The notes: generated by a model not told the origin, from the sequence alone. 64,000 nt of DNA from Chromobotia macracanthus (GCA_036877525.1 JAZGTH010000140.1:437501-501500), one strand, 5' to 3'. Counted from the first letter of the stretch, positions 24,648 to 37,420 are shown. Translations and numbers: made by a program.

Positions 24648-24896
24648 TACACTCTTAAAAATGATGCTTCACAATGCTATAGAAGAACCATTTTTGGCTG
24701 TATGGTTCTTGTAAAGAACCTTTAACATATGTAGAACCTTTCTGTTTCACAGAAGACTCTTTAGATTATATAAAGGTGAGAAAGAAATTGTTATTTTAAG
24801 ACCCTGTGACTGAATGGTTCTTTGGGGAACCAAAACTTGTTCTTTTATGGCATCACAGCAAAGAACCCTTCAAGAACCTTTATTTTTAAGGGTATA
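24648..24896. mobile_element. MITE with TACACTCTTAAAAA-type termini
   Basis: Left end TACACTCTTAAAAATGATGC. Right end ACCTTTATTTTTAAGGGTAT then A. The two are inverted copies with a few mismatches. The inside carries several AAGAACC/GGTTCTT motifs that pair across the element, so the whole can fold back. This is a widespread fish non-autonomous DNA transposon type. Confidence 0.75.
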
Positions 24897-25189
24897 TGTG
24901 GACACCATCTTCAGGCTGCACCCATTAGGGCTGTTTTAGCAGCTGTGGTGAAATGAATGTTCATCAGGAACACACAGGCTGTTCAGATGTTTGTGTACTT
25001 ATTTTACTCCAATAATCCCCCAATGATCAAAATGTGCAGGTACAACACTACGTTAGCTGACGTTTGCGAATTTCTGTGAGTATGGCTTGAATTTCATCAT
25101 TTATCTCATATACACTCTTCTCTGGATCTCCATTCCTCATGCCCAACATCACGTTCAGCTCGTAAGCTTTGTCCTGTAATGCTTGACAA

Positions 25190-26085
25190 CACAGGGCATA
25201 TCAAAGATTTACAACATTTTTATAAACAGAAGAGCTAATAAGGACTACAGAATAACTCCTGATCCTGCTTAAAGAAAATGCTGAACGTTTCTAAAACTCA
25301 AAAAGAAACTTTTTATTTTTCTTTTTCAAACTGCGAGTTTCCCCTGATTGACAGATTTTGCCCACTTCTAGACACCCCCCACACCTTAAACACCCACAGG
25401 AACAGTCACACAGGAAACCAGCGTGTGTCTTCCTGTATCGTTGAGTCAGTTTTCTCTGGGCAGAGCTGATGCGCTCTAATGTCATTCAATTAATCTTATA
25501 TCAAAAATAAAATCAGTTAAAAGTACAAAATAACTGGGAGAGCAACCCTCTCATTGAAATACAAGATGAAAATCGAATTCCTACAGTTTAAACATAAACA
25601 TTTGACTGCAAAGAGCGAAGCGTAAACCTGCCAACCGAGCCAAGCTGGAAATAATAGCACAGTGAATTTCAAACACAACGAGGGTCTTTGGGGTGGACAG
25701 AATCATTTGATTCCCACTTATTTAGTGTGCAGGAGAAGTGGAGGCAGTTTAGTGGAGCACTCAGGACATGCACAGAATGGATAATGAAGCTTTTCCACTT
25801 TACATGGACTGGTGGCTGCTTTCCTCACTACTGCGGTCAGCTTTTTGGAAACAAATTTGGTATTTTATCAGAAATAAAAGGACCAAAGTGCCATATGCTG
25901 GAATTAAGTGCCACACATGTTAAGAAAATAAATGAACTGCTTGTGTTTTATGCTGTTATTATGTTTTTTTGTGAGTGAGATCACTCATCTGTATTTGTAC
26001 TTGTGATGTTTAAATACCCAGAGAAGAGATCATCTGCTGTCACAGCACCTCTCCAGTACCCACTGCATATGCACAGGAGGCTATA
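25190..26085. other. lama2 intron, no feature seen
   Basis: No exon matching the laminin arm and no recognisable element. The Cys-rich minus frame at 25291-25485 is a chance frame: its spacing does not fit an EGF repeat. Confidence 0.5.
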
Positions 26086-26096
26086 TATATGCTAAC

Positions 26097-26222
26097 ACAC
26101 ACACGCACACACACACACACACATACACACACACACACGCACTCACACACACACACACATACGCAGTATAAGAGTAATAAGCCAGTAGAGACTGTGTGTA
26201 CAATAATTATACTGTGTAATAA

Positions 26223-26258
<36 letters not shown>

Positions 26259-26324
26259 ACACACACAGTATAATAGTAATAAGCTAGTAGAGACTGTGTG
26301 TACAATAATTATACTGTGTAATAA

Positions 26325-26411
<87 letters not shown>

Positions 26412-26610
26412 AAGAGTAATAAGCCAGTAGAGACTGTGTGTACAATAATTATACTGTGTAATAATTACACACACACACACGCACAAACAGACACGCGCAC
26501 ACAGACGCGCACACACACGTATGCACACTCACGCACAGACACGCACACAAACACACGCACATTTAAACACACACACATACACTCACACAAACTAACACAC
26601 AAACTGACTA
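26097..26610. repeat. (AC)n microsatellites with compound repeat units
   Basis: Long AC tracts (the longest about 26325-26408) alternate with three copies of the AGTATAAGAGTAATAAGC unit also found at 17.8-18.2 kb. A degenerate ACGC/ACAC tract follows to about 26610. Confidence 0.9.
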
Positions 26611-26849
26611 ACTCTCACCTCAACCCTCATCTCAACCTCATTCCATCATCATTTATACATCACTCACTTCCCACATCAACCTCAGGCAACACTTCAGTTT
26701 CTCCAGTATTAATTGGACATAGTGAACATGAGGGTGTTTGTACCTTCAGCAGCCAGGAGTGTGTTCCTGACGTATCGCTCCAGGTCCTTGGGATCTTTGT
26801 GGCTTCTCTCAGCATCTGGACTGCCTTCACACACTGAAAGAACATTTCA

Positions 26850-27780
26850 CCCAGACTGTGTTGAAAATAAATCACACAAGCTAAACGAACCTAAAAGCAT
26901 GAAACACAACAAGAAACTCTAGATCTTACATTTCTGGAGATGACATGAACCAAACATGAAAGAAAGAAAATTATTTATAGTTTGGCAAGAATATTTTAAA
27001 GGTGAAGGTTGCAGGAATAAAAGGGCAAAAGATGGTAAAAGTCTTTCAGTTTAAGTGGCTCTTGAACGTCTGTTTTGTGAAAAAGCTTCTCCAGCTTTTG
27101 AATTTTATCAAGGAATTCTGTTCAGAAGACACTGAAAATTTCCTTTCAACCTGAATAAGAAGAACTGATGTGGTACTTCAACAACAAACAAGTTAATGTT
27201 GGGACCTTCCTTCATGTTCAGAAACGAACTAACAAGGTAAGCGGCCTACAGAGAGTTGATGCAGAACTTGTGCAGGGGTTCTGCACAATACAGTAACCAA
27301 TAAAGTTATTGACTCGCGTTTTTTTATAAGTTTTGTTTTACAAACTTTCTACTGACAGCTGTAACACAGCGACAGTTAGAAAACGTGAAAACATCTCATA
27401 GACTCGTAGTGATGAAGAGACCCAGACCACAATATCACAGGCTGCACTGAACTGACTAACAGGTGCCTCTAGAGTCGACCTAATAAAAACAGCTTACAGG
27501 AGTGACTCGAACACTGTCTGTGTGAACAAATAACAAATATCAATATCGAATTATGAAAAAAATACAAATATCAAAAGATAGCAACATATTGGTGTTTAAT
27601 AAGTGATTCAATTAAGGTGCAACTTCATCCCTCAAATCTCAATTAACAGAAGAAAGCCTGCAGTTCTGTTCACACAGAACTCAAACTAAACTCACTCAAA
27701 CTGCAGTGGTGTTTGTGCAATTGCAAGTTTGTTTGTGTGTGTGTGTGTGTGTACATGGGGGTGTGTGTATAAGAGTGTGT
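26850..27780. other. lama2 intron, no gene seen
   Basis: Unique AT-rich sequence ending in a short (TG)n near 27735-27780. One 16 bp stretch at 27466-27481 matches a common cloning-vector polylinker; see findings. Confidence 0.5.
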
Positions 27781-27879
27781 GTCTGTCACCCTGTTGAGCA
27801 GTTCATTCATGTTCGTGACCAGGCTTCCCAGATTACTGTTGGCCAGCTGCAGCAGTCTCTCTGGCGCCCTCTGTGGTCA

Positions 27880-29875
27880 GAGCATGTGCCGCACAAGACA
27901 GAGATACTTTTAATGTATTACAGACACATGTAGATGTCACCATATAAATGTGACGTCCTACAGGGATAATGTGACCACTGCTTTATTGGATGAACAATTT
28001 CAAAAGACCAGCCAATCAGACCATTTGACTGTAACGTTTTATGTTCTTCAAATAATTCAGAGCAGTTAACATTAACAGTAGGGGGTTTCAGGTGGTACAA
28101 CAGTTCAGATCAAGCAATGTGTCAAGCGCTAGAGGCTTCACCACTGATCACTGACTGTCTACTGTAAGTCTCACTCTGTGAAAAACACACAGTGTGCAGT
28201 TCTGAGAGTATTTTAAAGTATCAAGCAGAATATGATGTATTAGGTTTTTATTATGATATGATTATAAACCACAAGAAATGACACAGTGTCTCAGGAACTG
28301 TCACTACAAACGATGGTGGGGCGTTTTTGAAGCAGGAAAATGCCAGTACTGTGACCACAGTGCATGTGCACATGAATGTGTGTGTGAGCATGTGTTTGTG
28401 CGTGTCTGGGTGAGTGTGTATGTGTGTCTGTGTGAGTGTGTATGTAAGTGCCTGGGCACACGCTCTTTGAAAGGACGTGTGTGTTAATGGCCAAGGATGG
28501 ACCAATCCTGAGGCTACACAGCAGTTAATGGATGTTCTTCACCTCTTTGTCTCTATCTCAACATCACTTCCACTCATCCTTTCATCATGTGAGGAAACAC
28601 ACACTCATCCCTGAGCACTGCTCTGGATTTCACTTTCTCTAGATTAAACGTGAGTGAGGAGGAAACTCTGGGGAGAAGATCTTCTGGAGTGTGAAATTTA
28701 ACAAAGAGGGTGAAGCAGCTCCTGGCAGCCCATTATGAGCCACCAGTGATAGAGCGAGAAAAAACAGCAACAAGCAGAGCGTGTCTTCAGCACAGACGGA
28801 ACCAGCTCTCAGTTTACCCTCCTAAAATACTGAAGATTCTTCCACACAAAAACGTGTGAAGGTGCTTAAAACACAGAAAAGAGAAACATTCCACAGCAGG
28901 GCTGTCAGACGAAGTCAAAGAAATGAAGAAGGAAAGTATATTTCAGCTGCACTGATTTCTAACGCTCAGTAAAATCATTCATGAATAAGTAGGTTCTTGA
29001 GTCTGATGTGGATCAATGGGAAGGTCCCTGAAAGGCTTCAGGATGAACTGGACACAGACTGTGATGCATCAGAACATCAATGTCTGATCTCACTGCTGCT
29101 GTTAGTCATTATCCAGCATCTAGTGGAAATCCAGACGAGTGAAGCTGTAAGAATGAATGACAATAATGAATAAGAATGAATGGCTGCAGTGTTTGGATGC
29201 TCACGCGCGTTAACATGAGCAGGTGCTAGTGTGAATCATTACATTTCTGCCAAATGCTTTTATTCAAAGTTTATTTGTGTAGTTAGAACTAAGCTACCAT
29301 AGTCACGCTACTGTATGTCTACTTTAAAGGTTTCACTGATGAACTTTGACTGCAGGCGACCCTTTAAAGGAACAGCAGGCTGTATCTGAACCTGCCAACA
29401 CATTCAAACACATGCTGCACACGTGTGTGAACATGTGTCAAGGACATAAACATTCATACTCAAAAACACATGATAACAATTTGTTTCAAACACAGTTATG
29501 AGTAACAGGTGCTGACCGCACAAATCACTGCTTTTCTAGAGCAAATGATCAGACAACAATTATAGACAAAGTAAACAGTAATTTGGTAAGGGAAACCTCA
29601 GCATGTCTGATTATAATGACATTTGTTTGGCTGCATCTCCTCATTATAATTGGCTGTTTTTGGTTGCACACTGTAAGATAAGATTGTCAGTCAATAATAA
29701 GAGAGGTGTTTTATCTTAAAGGCACAGTAGCACAAACAACCTGTTTAAGTGTAAAGAACAAAATACAGACTGATTTAGCTGTTAGAAACCCTGACTAATG
29801 TTTAGTCAGCTAGATTCTCGTGGTCTTTGTTAAAGTGAGTTCAAGTGTTGTACAAACACACAATGCCCTGAGGGC
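27880..29875. other. 2-kb lama2 intron, expected start of coiled coil not found
   Basis: Alpha-2 homologues encode a Cys-pair linker and about 60 residues of the arm between the last EGF repeat (29883) and the RAPERL exon (27870). I scanned the minus strand and saw no match. Contents are unique DNA with a (TG)n-rich patch at 28375-28445. Confidence 0.45.
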
Positions 29876-29882
29876 AACACAC

Positions 29883-31241
29883 ATGCCTCTCCATGCACTG
29901 GTCACACTTCAGCCCACTGGCACCAGGGTGACACTGGCACTGCCCGGACAGTGAGTCACATGGCGTGGGGAAAGCGCCGGACGCATCACACTTACACTCC
30001 TCGCACCGGCCTCCAAACACGCTGGGGTTACCATGGTAACCAGGAGCACACCTGTGGAGAGCAGAATGGAATTAAAGACATCATGAGATCTGTAAACTTG
30101 GTGGCTGATTAATTACTGTTTAGGCCTTTAATCTGCTGACTCGACATCACTGGGAAAGAGTTTTCACCTCTCACAGTGTTTCCCCACATAAGCGTCAGGA
30201 CATGCAGTACAGCGATAGTCCCCAAAACCTTCTGTCTGACAGCTGGGGCTGAAACTGAGATGAGACGAAGCACTGAAGCACGTGGACTTATCAGAGTTAA
30301 ACTGTGTGTGTTGTAATTGTGAAAATGCAGAATTTTGAAAATGTGTTTTAGGGAATGTCCCCATTTAGATGTGTTTGTGAGTATGTATGTGTGTGTTTGT
30401 GAGTGAGTGTGTGTGTGTGAGTATATGTCATCAATCATTAAAAAATCATTATGCTTATGGAGAGTCACCATAACCACATATGCAAATGTGTGTGATTGTG
30501 TGCATGTCATACTTGTTCTTAGGATTGAGCAGTGGACATGCCCAGGGTTTGCAGAGTATGCATGTGACTGAAAGCAGAGGGTGAGTGTTAGATCTCTGAG
30601 ACTCCATTTGAGACTGGATTATGTCCATTCTGCACAGGACTGGTGGACTGTGATCTCTTTACTTGTGTGGCACAAAGGGAGATGCCCGGCCGAGCTCCAG
30701 ATCCAGCACCATGGGAGACAGGTACTGGACAGCCAGAGAAACTTGCCATAGTATCAAAGTTTCTAAGCTGGGTAAGTTTCTTGAAAAACCAAGTACATCA
30801 TGTTTAAAGAACTGGATCAAACCACCAACTAAGAGATCTGCAATGATGAATCAGTGATAATGAGATTCTAAAAATACGCAAGTGGATGCGTATTTTACAA
30901 ATACGTTACATGGATGCAAGTCAATATTTTAATTGATTTTTTATCATTTAATTTATATTTATTTATATTTTAATTTATTTTTTATCATTTTATTATTTAA
31001 TATAAACTAATATAATTTTACAGTTAAGACCAATGAGAGGAATGTACTGAAAACACACTTAATCAAAAGGACTGTACAGTGTGATGGTCCAGGCAGAGGT
31101 CTGCTCCTTAAACATGATTTCAGGCAGACAGCAGTTTCAGGATTCCATAAGTCACTGTGTCCACTGACAAGATGCTGAAGCCCGCTCTGGACGCCACACC
31201 TCGGCCTGTACTGACAGACTGTAGAACCCAGCCGCACACTC
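29883..31241 (-). pseudogene. lama2: lama2 laminin EGF repeats after second laminin IV domain, four exons
   Basis: Exon 29883-30051 is an intact EGF unit: CAPGYHGNPSVFGGRCEECK, then DSLSGQCQCHPGASGLKCDQ. Exon 30178-30254: FSPSCQTEGFGDYRCTACPD, then YVGKHCER; open. Exon 30513-30567 reads KPWACPLLNPKN, where homologues have a Cys before ACPL, so a cysteine became Trp (30542-30544). Its last two bases plus the next exon give the expected Asn-Phe-Ser junction. Exon 31076-31241 starts CAAGFYSLSVQ, then shifts frame at about 31158-31168 into SGHSDLWNPETAVC. In it another cysteine has become Trp (31145-31147). Further shifts before HCTV destroy the repeat. Confidence 0.82.
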
Positions 31242-31249
31242 CTACATCA

Positions 31250-32150
31250 CACAATACACACAGTTATTCACACACACACAACTTGACAAGATCTCATATG
31301 GGGAAAAATAGTCTTTGCTGAAACCATAGCAACACTCCCTCTCACTCTCTCCCTTCAAAATGAATAGCGTTAATTTAGTACACCATCTGTTCAGGGTGAA
31401 CTTGCTAAATGCCTGTTTAAAAATACTTCACAGACACAGTGTGTGACGTGTGAAGGCAGCCATCTGTCTCCACGCAGCCTCGTCCAGCCTGAATGTGAGC
31501 GAGCGACACTGTGATCTGTAAGGGACGTCTCACACTTCAGCTAGTTAAAGATCTCACAGGAGAGCGCTGTTGCCAGAGTGTTTCTTTAATGATGTGCGGT
31601 GAGGAAGCATTTAACCAGTTGTTGAACTCCTGATAATCAGGCAGTTGATTCTGAGCTGTTGTTTTCCCTCTTCAAAGCAGTTTCATTATTGTGACAAACA
31701 TTCTTTGCATTTCTTGGACTTTTTTAAGAAATAAAGTATGAGAAGTTTGCTACAGTATGCTGAGATAAGGGGTTTAGTTAGGAATGACTCAAAGTACATA
31801 AACCTTCTGAAATTTCAGAAGAGTCAGGCACAATCTGCGGCCACTGTCAGAACTAAACCCAGGACCAGAGTTTCTCAAAAATCTCTCTTAAGAAAGGCAA
31901 CATGAGTCTGATGAACATGAGGGGAGTGAACATTGACTGAGAGTGATGGTGAAGACTACAACACTGTTCACACATAAGAGTCTGTGTTTGACATGCTGCC
32001 CATGTGTTGATTATTTCTACATTTCAGTGTCTAACCAAATGTTAAAAATGTAAACACACACTTCACATAAAAACATCTTTGAATCATGATGAGATAGACA
32101 GTTTACAACCTTGTGCCAGACACAGTGAAATCTCTCCATGTCTGATGAAG
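31250..32150. other. lama2 intron, no feature seen
   Basis: No exon or recognised repeat. The open stretch at 31420-31510 on the minus strand does not resemble laminin. Confidence 0.45.
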
Positions 32151-32157
32151 TCATTAC

Positions 32158-32272
32158 CTCACAGGAGAGACCGGCGTATCCCCGCAGACACTCATACTTC
32201 TCAATCTGATGCGCAATTTCAGTGTGTGATGCCATGCTCACCTCAGCCACTTCCATAGAGATCTCTGATATC
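32158..32272 (-). pseudogene. lama2: lama2 end of second laminin IV domain
   Basis: RISEISMEVAEVSMASHTEI then ECLRGYAGLSCE matches the alpha-2 RISEISMEVAE...CPLGYSGLSCE boundary. The acceptor is TTTTTCAG and the donor GTAATG. The exon is open, although the first cysteine pair (CDC in homologues) reads YEC. The remainder of this domain, expected upstream between here and 36 kb, was not found. Confidence 0.85.
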
Positions 32273-32289
32273 CTGAAAAACAATCAGAA

Positions 32290-33110
32290 TAAGTCATGTT
32301 TTATGTCTTCACATGGCAGGATACTCTGATCAGTGAGTCTCACTGGTACATCATTGCACCTGCAGAGGCACGGTGGTGTGTGACACAGTGAACGCTGCTA
32401 AAAATGATACTGATTTATATTTCTTTAAAGAGAGGAACGGGCTAACCTCAGTTTCATTCCTGTGGGTCATACATATAATGTGGTTTGGATGTCTTTGACA
32501 TGAGTAAGGTGGTCAGCCAGTATTAACTATAATTCTTAGGAACAAGTTAAATTTTAAGGCGTCTTTGCACTTTGCAGTTAAGATGACTCTGTCTAGATAC
32601 ACTCTTGAAAGATCCTGCATCGCCCGTTAGCTGCGGTGACTTTGGTTCTGTTTTGTTGTCATGATAATCAGTGTGCTCAGGAATTGACAAGCGGCAGATC
32701 CCCTGAGCTCATAAATAGTTAGCATCTTATTTTAGGTGTAAATCTGTTAACTCTGTCAACGCTCTTCTTTAAATGTCATAAATGATTCTTTAACTTATTT
32801 ATAAAACTAAAGAAAACAGAAGGCTGACAAGAAAATGTGTATGTGAGGTAATACTTTACTGTAACTAGCAAAACCACAGGTGAAACTAGACTAAGATTAA
32901 AAACTCAGATTTGATTAAAAAAATCAAAATAAAAACATGAATGAAAAATGGATGAATGGATGAAAAATCATGCTAATCTGATAATAACTAATTTGATGAC
33001 TCATTTCATAATGATTTTAACTATTACGATAACTTTAACTATTATAACTATTTTAGTTTGTTTTGTAAAAATTCACTAAAGGATTTTTGTGTGTATCAAG
33101 GGGATGTGGG
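32290..33110. other. lama2 intron, no feature seen
   Basis: AT-rich with small ATGAATGGATGA-type simple repeats near 32935-32970. The second laminin IV domain should be encoded hereabouts, but no match is visible. Confidence 0.45.
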
Positions 33111-33117
33111 GTGTGGG

Positions 33118-33233
33118 AGGTTAGGTGTCTTGCTCAAGGGCACTTCAGTTGCTACCTGCAAGTGCTGGAATCAAACCAGCAACCTTCTGATTACAAGCCT
33201 GATTCATTAGCCAGTAGGCCACAACTGCCCCCC
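33118..33233 (-). mobile_element. partial tRNA-derived SINE (same family as 15.4 kb)
   Basis: Reverse complement reads GGGCAGTTGTGGCCTACTGG at the head and GGTTGCTGGTTTGATTCC at the B-box, then the conserved TGCCCTTGAGCAAGACACCT body. It is truncated before the tail. Confidence 0.8.
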
Positions 33234-33239
33234 ATCTAA

Positions 33240-35060
33240 GAGGTGCCCCCCTCCAAAAAAAATCATTGAAAGGCATGCAGTGTATTGTAAATAATATAAT
33301 GATATTTAATTAAAATAACCGTGTAAGTAGTAACAATACAAACACAGATAAGACAAAAAAGTGTGTTCCCCGTCTCTTGCCTCACAGTAGTTTGGTCCAC
33401 TGCCTGTTTTCCCCCTTCACCTCACCTTCACACAAAAGTCCAGAGAGAACAAAGTTTAGCAGGAGAAACTAAAAAAATAAATAGTCTGTTAAAGCTGTTT
33501 TATTCACTTTAAACATCAGATAAAGTGATGCTTTGCTAAAGAGCCATTAATAAATTAGTCATGACAAAAAAGGACGATAACAAATCTTTATAAGAATGGG
33601 TGCTTAAATGGTTTTGAAGTTGAATATTTTGGTTAATTTAGTCAGCTTTTTCAATGATTTTTTGAATCAGAGAAACTTTAGGAATAAGGAACATGACACA
33701 GTCAGCATGCTACACTAATAACTGCAGTAGGGCTTTCCCCCATATACACATATCCTCCAAGTACAATTCTGGCTGTTTTATTTGTATCCCCTTCAGAAAT
33801 TGCTCTTGAGAAATTTTGTTTACTGTGCCCCCAACTGAAATTTACACCCATAGAAGAAAGTTGTTAAAGGTAATAAAATATATTAATAAAATATTAAAGG
33901 TAAGAAAAAAACATTTTCTAATGTGCACTGATGAGTTTACAGGTGATGGAAACTTTACCTTTAGGTTTTACAACCACTAAATACTAAATAAATCAGTTTT
34001 ATGACCCATCTCATAATGACTTCTTTGGATAAACACTTCTGACTGAAATTTCAGTGTCTAAACTGTCACCAGAAGCTCTAGCAGTGTCATGAAATCAAAT
34101 GTCTGTCATGATTCTCCTTATGTATACTGAGAAGCATATGCTAGTTTGTGTGTGTGTGTATGAGGAACCCCACAGGGCAACTAAAATCTTTCACAACGTC
34201 AACACACAATCTCACGACTCACTGACTTAGAAAAAATCTCTCTTTTTCTCATAAATGAGCTAATGTATTCTCAACTTCTCTCCGACAGCAAACAAACTTA
34301 GATTAACTTTTGGACTACAACCCTTATTTAATTTGTTTGTCGATTTCAGCTAGTTGGAAAAAGTGTCCTTCAACCATATTCCTCTGCTTGTCTCCATGGA
34401 CACTGGAGGATTATGGGGGTTTGTGAACCTGCTGAAAACCGTTATTAAAAACAAACACAGGGCATCTCTCACTCACTCTCTCGCCGGCTGTGCTGTTGTG
34501 AATCTGCTTGGGAGAGAGTGACAGTCAGGAAGCTCTTGAAATGTATTAATATTTACTGTTTCCTTGGTAACTGGAGCATCTTAGCCTACCTTAGGAAAGA
34601 TGATTAAGAAAACCATCAAAACACACAAACAGAATGACCTGTGTGCTTATCTCCAGTATTACTGAAGACAAACACTCCCCTATTAAATCATCCTACAAGA
34701 ATGAGAAAGTGCTGTGAATCAGTGAAACCACTGTTCATGAATTTACAGAATAAACTGTCCTCAAACAGGATACAAAATAAGGCTTTAAACTTAAATAAAA
34801 ATTAAGTGGATGTTTTTCAAAACCTTCTGAAAATAGTTATTACCAGCCTCAGGATTTTCATGTTAAATATTATATAAGCACATTTATGTTACATTTGTTT
34901 TACGTGAGGTACATATCATTTTGTTACACAGTTTATTGACTATCAATTCAACTTTTCTGACAATTATGACATACACATTTCATTATTCTTCTGCTGTGCC
35001 AGATAATAGTTCCTAATAAATAATAATACTGCTCAAAAGAACATGGGATTTTGCCTTTAT
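33240..35060. other. lama2 intron, no gene seen
   Basis: AT-rich, with no laminin IV exon recognised on the minus strand and no clear element. Confidence 0.45.
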
Positions 35061-35199
35061 AGCTTTAAAAAATCCTGGGATACAATTCAAACCGTGATGT
35101 GATGCAATACTTAATGAGAGATGTGTGTCTGCATGTGCATATCTGTGTGGATCTATATATGCATCTGGGTGTATATATGTGTGTGTATATCATTTTGTG

Positions 35200-35665
35200 T
35201 GCATGCGTGTGCGGGCACATGATTTGAGGTGACAGTGACTGTATTTCGTCAGCCAAAGTGATTTCTTCAATTCCATGTTTTCTTTTTAAATGCACTGACA
35301 AGTTTGTCCTATTTCCCGCGTATTTTAGCTGGCACTGGCAACGTTTATAAATTATATGGGTTTCCTTGGTCTGCCCATCTATTTTCCCAAATACAAAATA
35401 TTTCCATACCCATGATTTGCATCCAATAGCAGACAAAAAATCTATATCTGTTGTTTCGCTGCTGCCACAGCTTTGTTGCATCGCATAGGCAGACAGTATA
35501 GTCTTTGGTGAAAATGTATAGCGGGCGTCATGTTACGTGAAAATGTGGAGAGTGGCAAAACAAAAGTATATATCGATATTTTACGTGTGGCATCAATGCA
35601 TCATTTTTTTAGACATTTGATTGATACATTGATCCATATTGATGTATTGTTACACCCCTACTGTA
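35200..35665 (-). mobile_element. hAT transposon fragment with BED zinc finger
   Basis: The minus strand starts near 35663 with TAGGGGTGTAACAATACATC, a typical hAT terminal sequence. A minus open frame (about 35481-35220) gives SWVWKYFVFGKIDGQTK, then RCQCQLKY and NLSVHLKRKHG, the C..C...H....H pattern of a BED finger at the N-terminus of hAT transposases. No catalytic domain follows, and the frame runs into low-complexity sequence, so this is a truncated end. It lies where exons of the second laminin IV domain are expected. Confidence 0.75.
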
Positions 35666-35675
35666 TAATCTGAAT

Positions 35676-35910
35676 GTGTTTGTATTTGTGTGTGTGCGTG
35701 TGTGTGTATAATCTGTGTGTATCTGTGTATATTTGTGTGTGTCTGCGTGTGTATATCTGTGTTTGTGTCTACGTGTGTGTGTGTATATCTGTGTTTGTGT
35801 CTATGTGTTGTGTGTGTGTGTATATCTGTGTTTGTGTCTATGTGTGTGTGTGTATATCTGTGTTTGTGTCTATGTGTGTGTGTATGTATGTGTATGTATA
35901 TGTGTGTTCA
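35676..35910. repeat. TG-rich minisatellite
   Basis: A unit like TATATCTGTGTTTGTGTCTA followed by (TG)n, four or so copies. Overlapping Val/Cys-rich plus-strand frames are repeat artefacts. Confidence 0.85.
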
Positions 35911-36559
35911 CTCACCTGCATTCAAATCAGTCCTGCAGCTTCAGTCCTGTAGCTGCTCAGCCCAGTGGATTCCTGTGAGCTCACACTGCACGCCTTCCAC
36001 ATTAGCCTTCAACGCACACAAACACACATATTAACACACACATTAACACACACATTAACAAACACGCTTACATTAGCACTGAGGTCTGTTGAGTTTTACT
36101 GGTACAAACCTTCTCAAAGCTGTCAATATTTACTCAATAACTGCACAATTACTGCAGAAATAATAACAATTTTTGCAGTATTTCTGCAGTTTTCACTGGT
36201 GGACAAAAGTAATTGACATTAGTCAGTCTGAAATTGCTTATAATAGCTGTCTGCATTTCACTCAAAAGAGTATTCTAGCATTAAAAAAATCTCCTTAAAA
36301 CTTCACATCTGAAAACTTCACTGCCCGCTTCTGTCTGCACGTGCAGACGCCGAATACCACATCGCAGGTCTCTTCAGGCGAGCCTGCCACAGAGCTCTGG
36401 CAGGAAATGCATTGTAGGAAGTCTCTGTAACCCAGTTTACACTCTTCGCATTTCTCACCCCTGAACTGTTTACGACACATGCAGCAGCCTGTGTTGATGT
36501 GGCACTGCTGTGCCACAGAGCCTGGCATGTTACAGTCGCATGGCTACAGAGAAATGTAG

Positions 36560-37420
36560 GAAATCACAGTATTATCAATCAGTCTGGCTGACCACGCGGG
36601 GTGATTTTATATCCACAAAAACTTTTTAACAGGTTTTTAGAAAACCACCCATGAAACAGCATGAAACAGTATGAAACAGCACCTGAATCAGTGAAGGAAT
36701 TGCGCAAATTTGGTACACTGACACAAACACGCCCAGAAAACTCTGATTCAAAATCTGGTAAGTGCTGTATCATATCAGGGCATAGATGCACCCAATAAAA
36801 ATGATGCTACATATGGTAGGCAGCAAAATTATGTGTTTAAAAAAACTGAAATAAAGATTTGCACATCCTTTAAAAATAAAGTAATCCCAGATTACTTCAC
36901 TGCATCACACTCAGTGAGAAAATTATCCAAGATGGCTAATGAGTCAAGAAATGCTGGTTATAAATATATTTTACTTAATACCGCAAAATACAGAAAAATA
37001 ATAGCTCCACCTAACTGGACTATTTCATCCAATATTTGTGTCTGTTACATATTAAGTATGGACTCATTAGCTAATCAACATGGTGCACATTAGACTTTGC
37101 TAGCTGAGCGGTTGGTCCAATTGCTGCCCATGTACAGCATTAATCACATTCTGTTTATATGCTGTCTTTTAAGAAAGCAGCCTGTGTAGGTGGAGACAGA
37201 GAAATGTCACACTAGATTTTAGGGATGGTCTTTTGTAACATCAGTTAAGCCAATAATGAATTTGAGAGGAAGTCTTCAAATTCAGACACAAAAGACACAT
37301 TGCTGATTTCCACACTTATCCTCACAGCCCACATGACTTTACACAGTGTAAACTCTAATGATGTTTGGACATAAGATAAATACACACAGACAGACAGTCA
37401 GACAGTCAGAGGACAGGTGG
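36560..37420. other. lama2 intron, no gene seen
   Basis: Includes a tiny ATGAAACAG triplication at 36650-36685. There is nothing else I can support. Confidence 0.45.

Larger units (their letters stand above)
21590..27870 (-). pseudogene. lama2: lama2 coiled-coil arm (domain II/I), eight exons
   Basis: This region forms the rod that assembles with beta and gamma chains. Exons: 27790-27870 (RAPERLLQLANSNLGSLV, MNELLNR); 26744-26833 (DAERSHKDPKDLERYV); 25052-25173 (DKAYELNVMLGMRNGD, EIQAILTEIRKRQL); 23249-23446; 23113-23209 (DGILAEGKKILDEANAL); 22353-22513 (SPLHDKLDFKVEQLSRG, HTSQLNESAGVLD); 22157-22283 (NTTAAFSMYTNIKSHIDEAD); about 21590-21671 (RVRDLEEDDPRSNEKIKPIQ). In 23249-23446, AAEALLATVKRWFGDP and KLDEAQELLREAE are followed by a frame change at about 23291-23310. 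The ancestral continuation EALAVSNQQHLSSLQ lies in another frame, so a small deletion occurred. The segment after IKPIQELQD is lost into the 32 bp array. Exons for the first part of the arm and for the stretch between 22157 and 21671 were not found. Confidence 0.82.

Noticed and set aside
25291..25485. Cys-rich minus frame CDCSCGCLRCGGC as an EGF exon
   Set aside because: Located in the coiled-coil interval, and its cysteine spacing does not match laminin EGF repeats.
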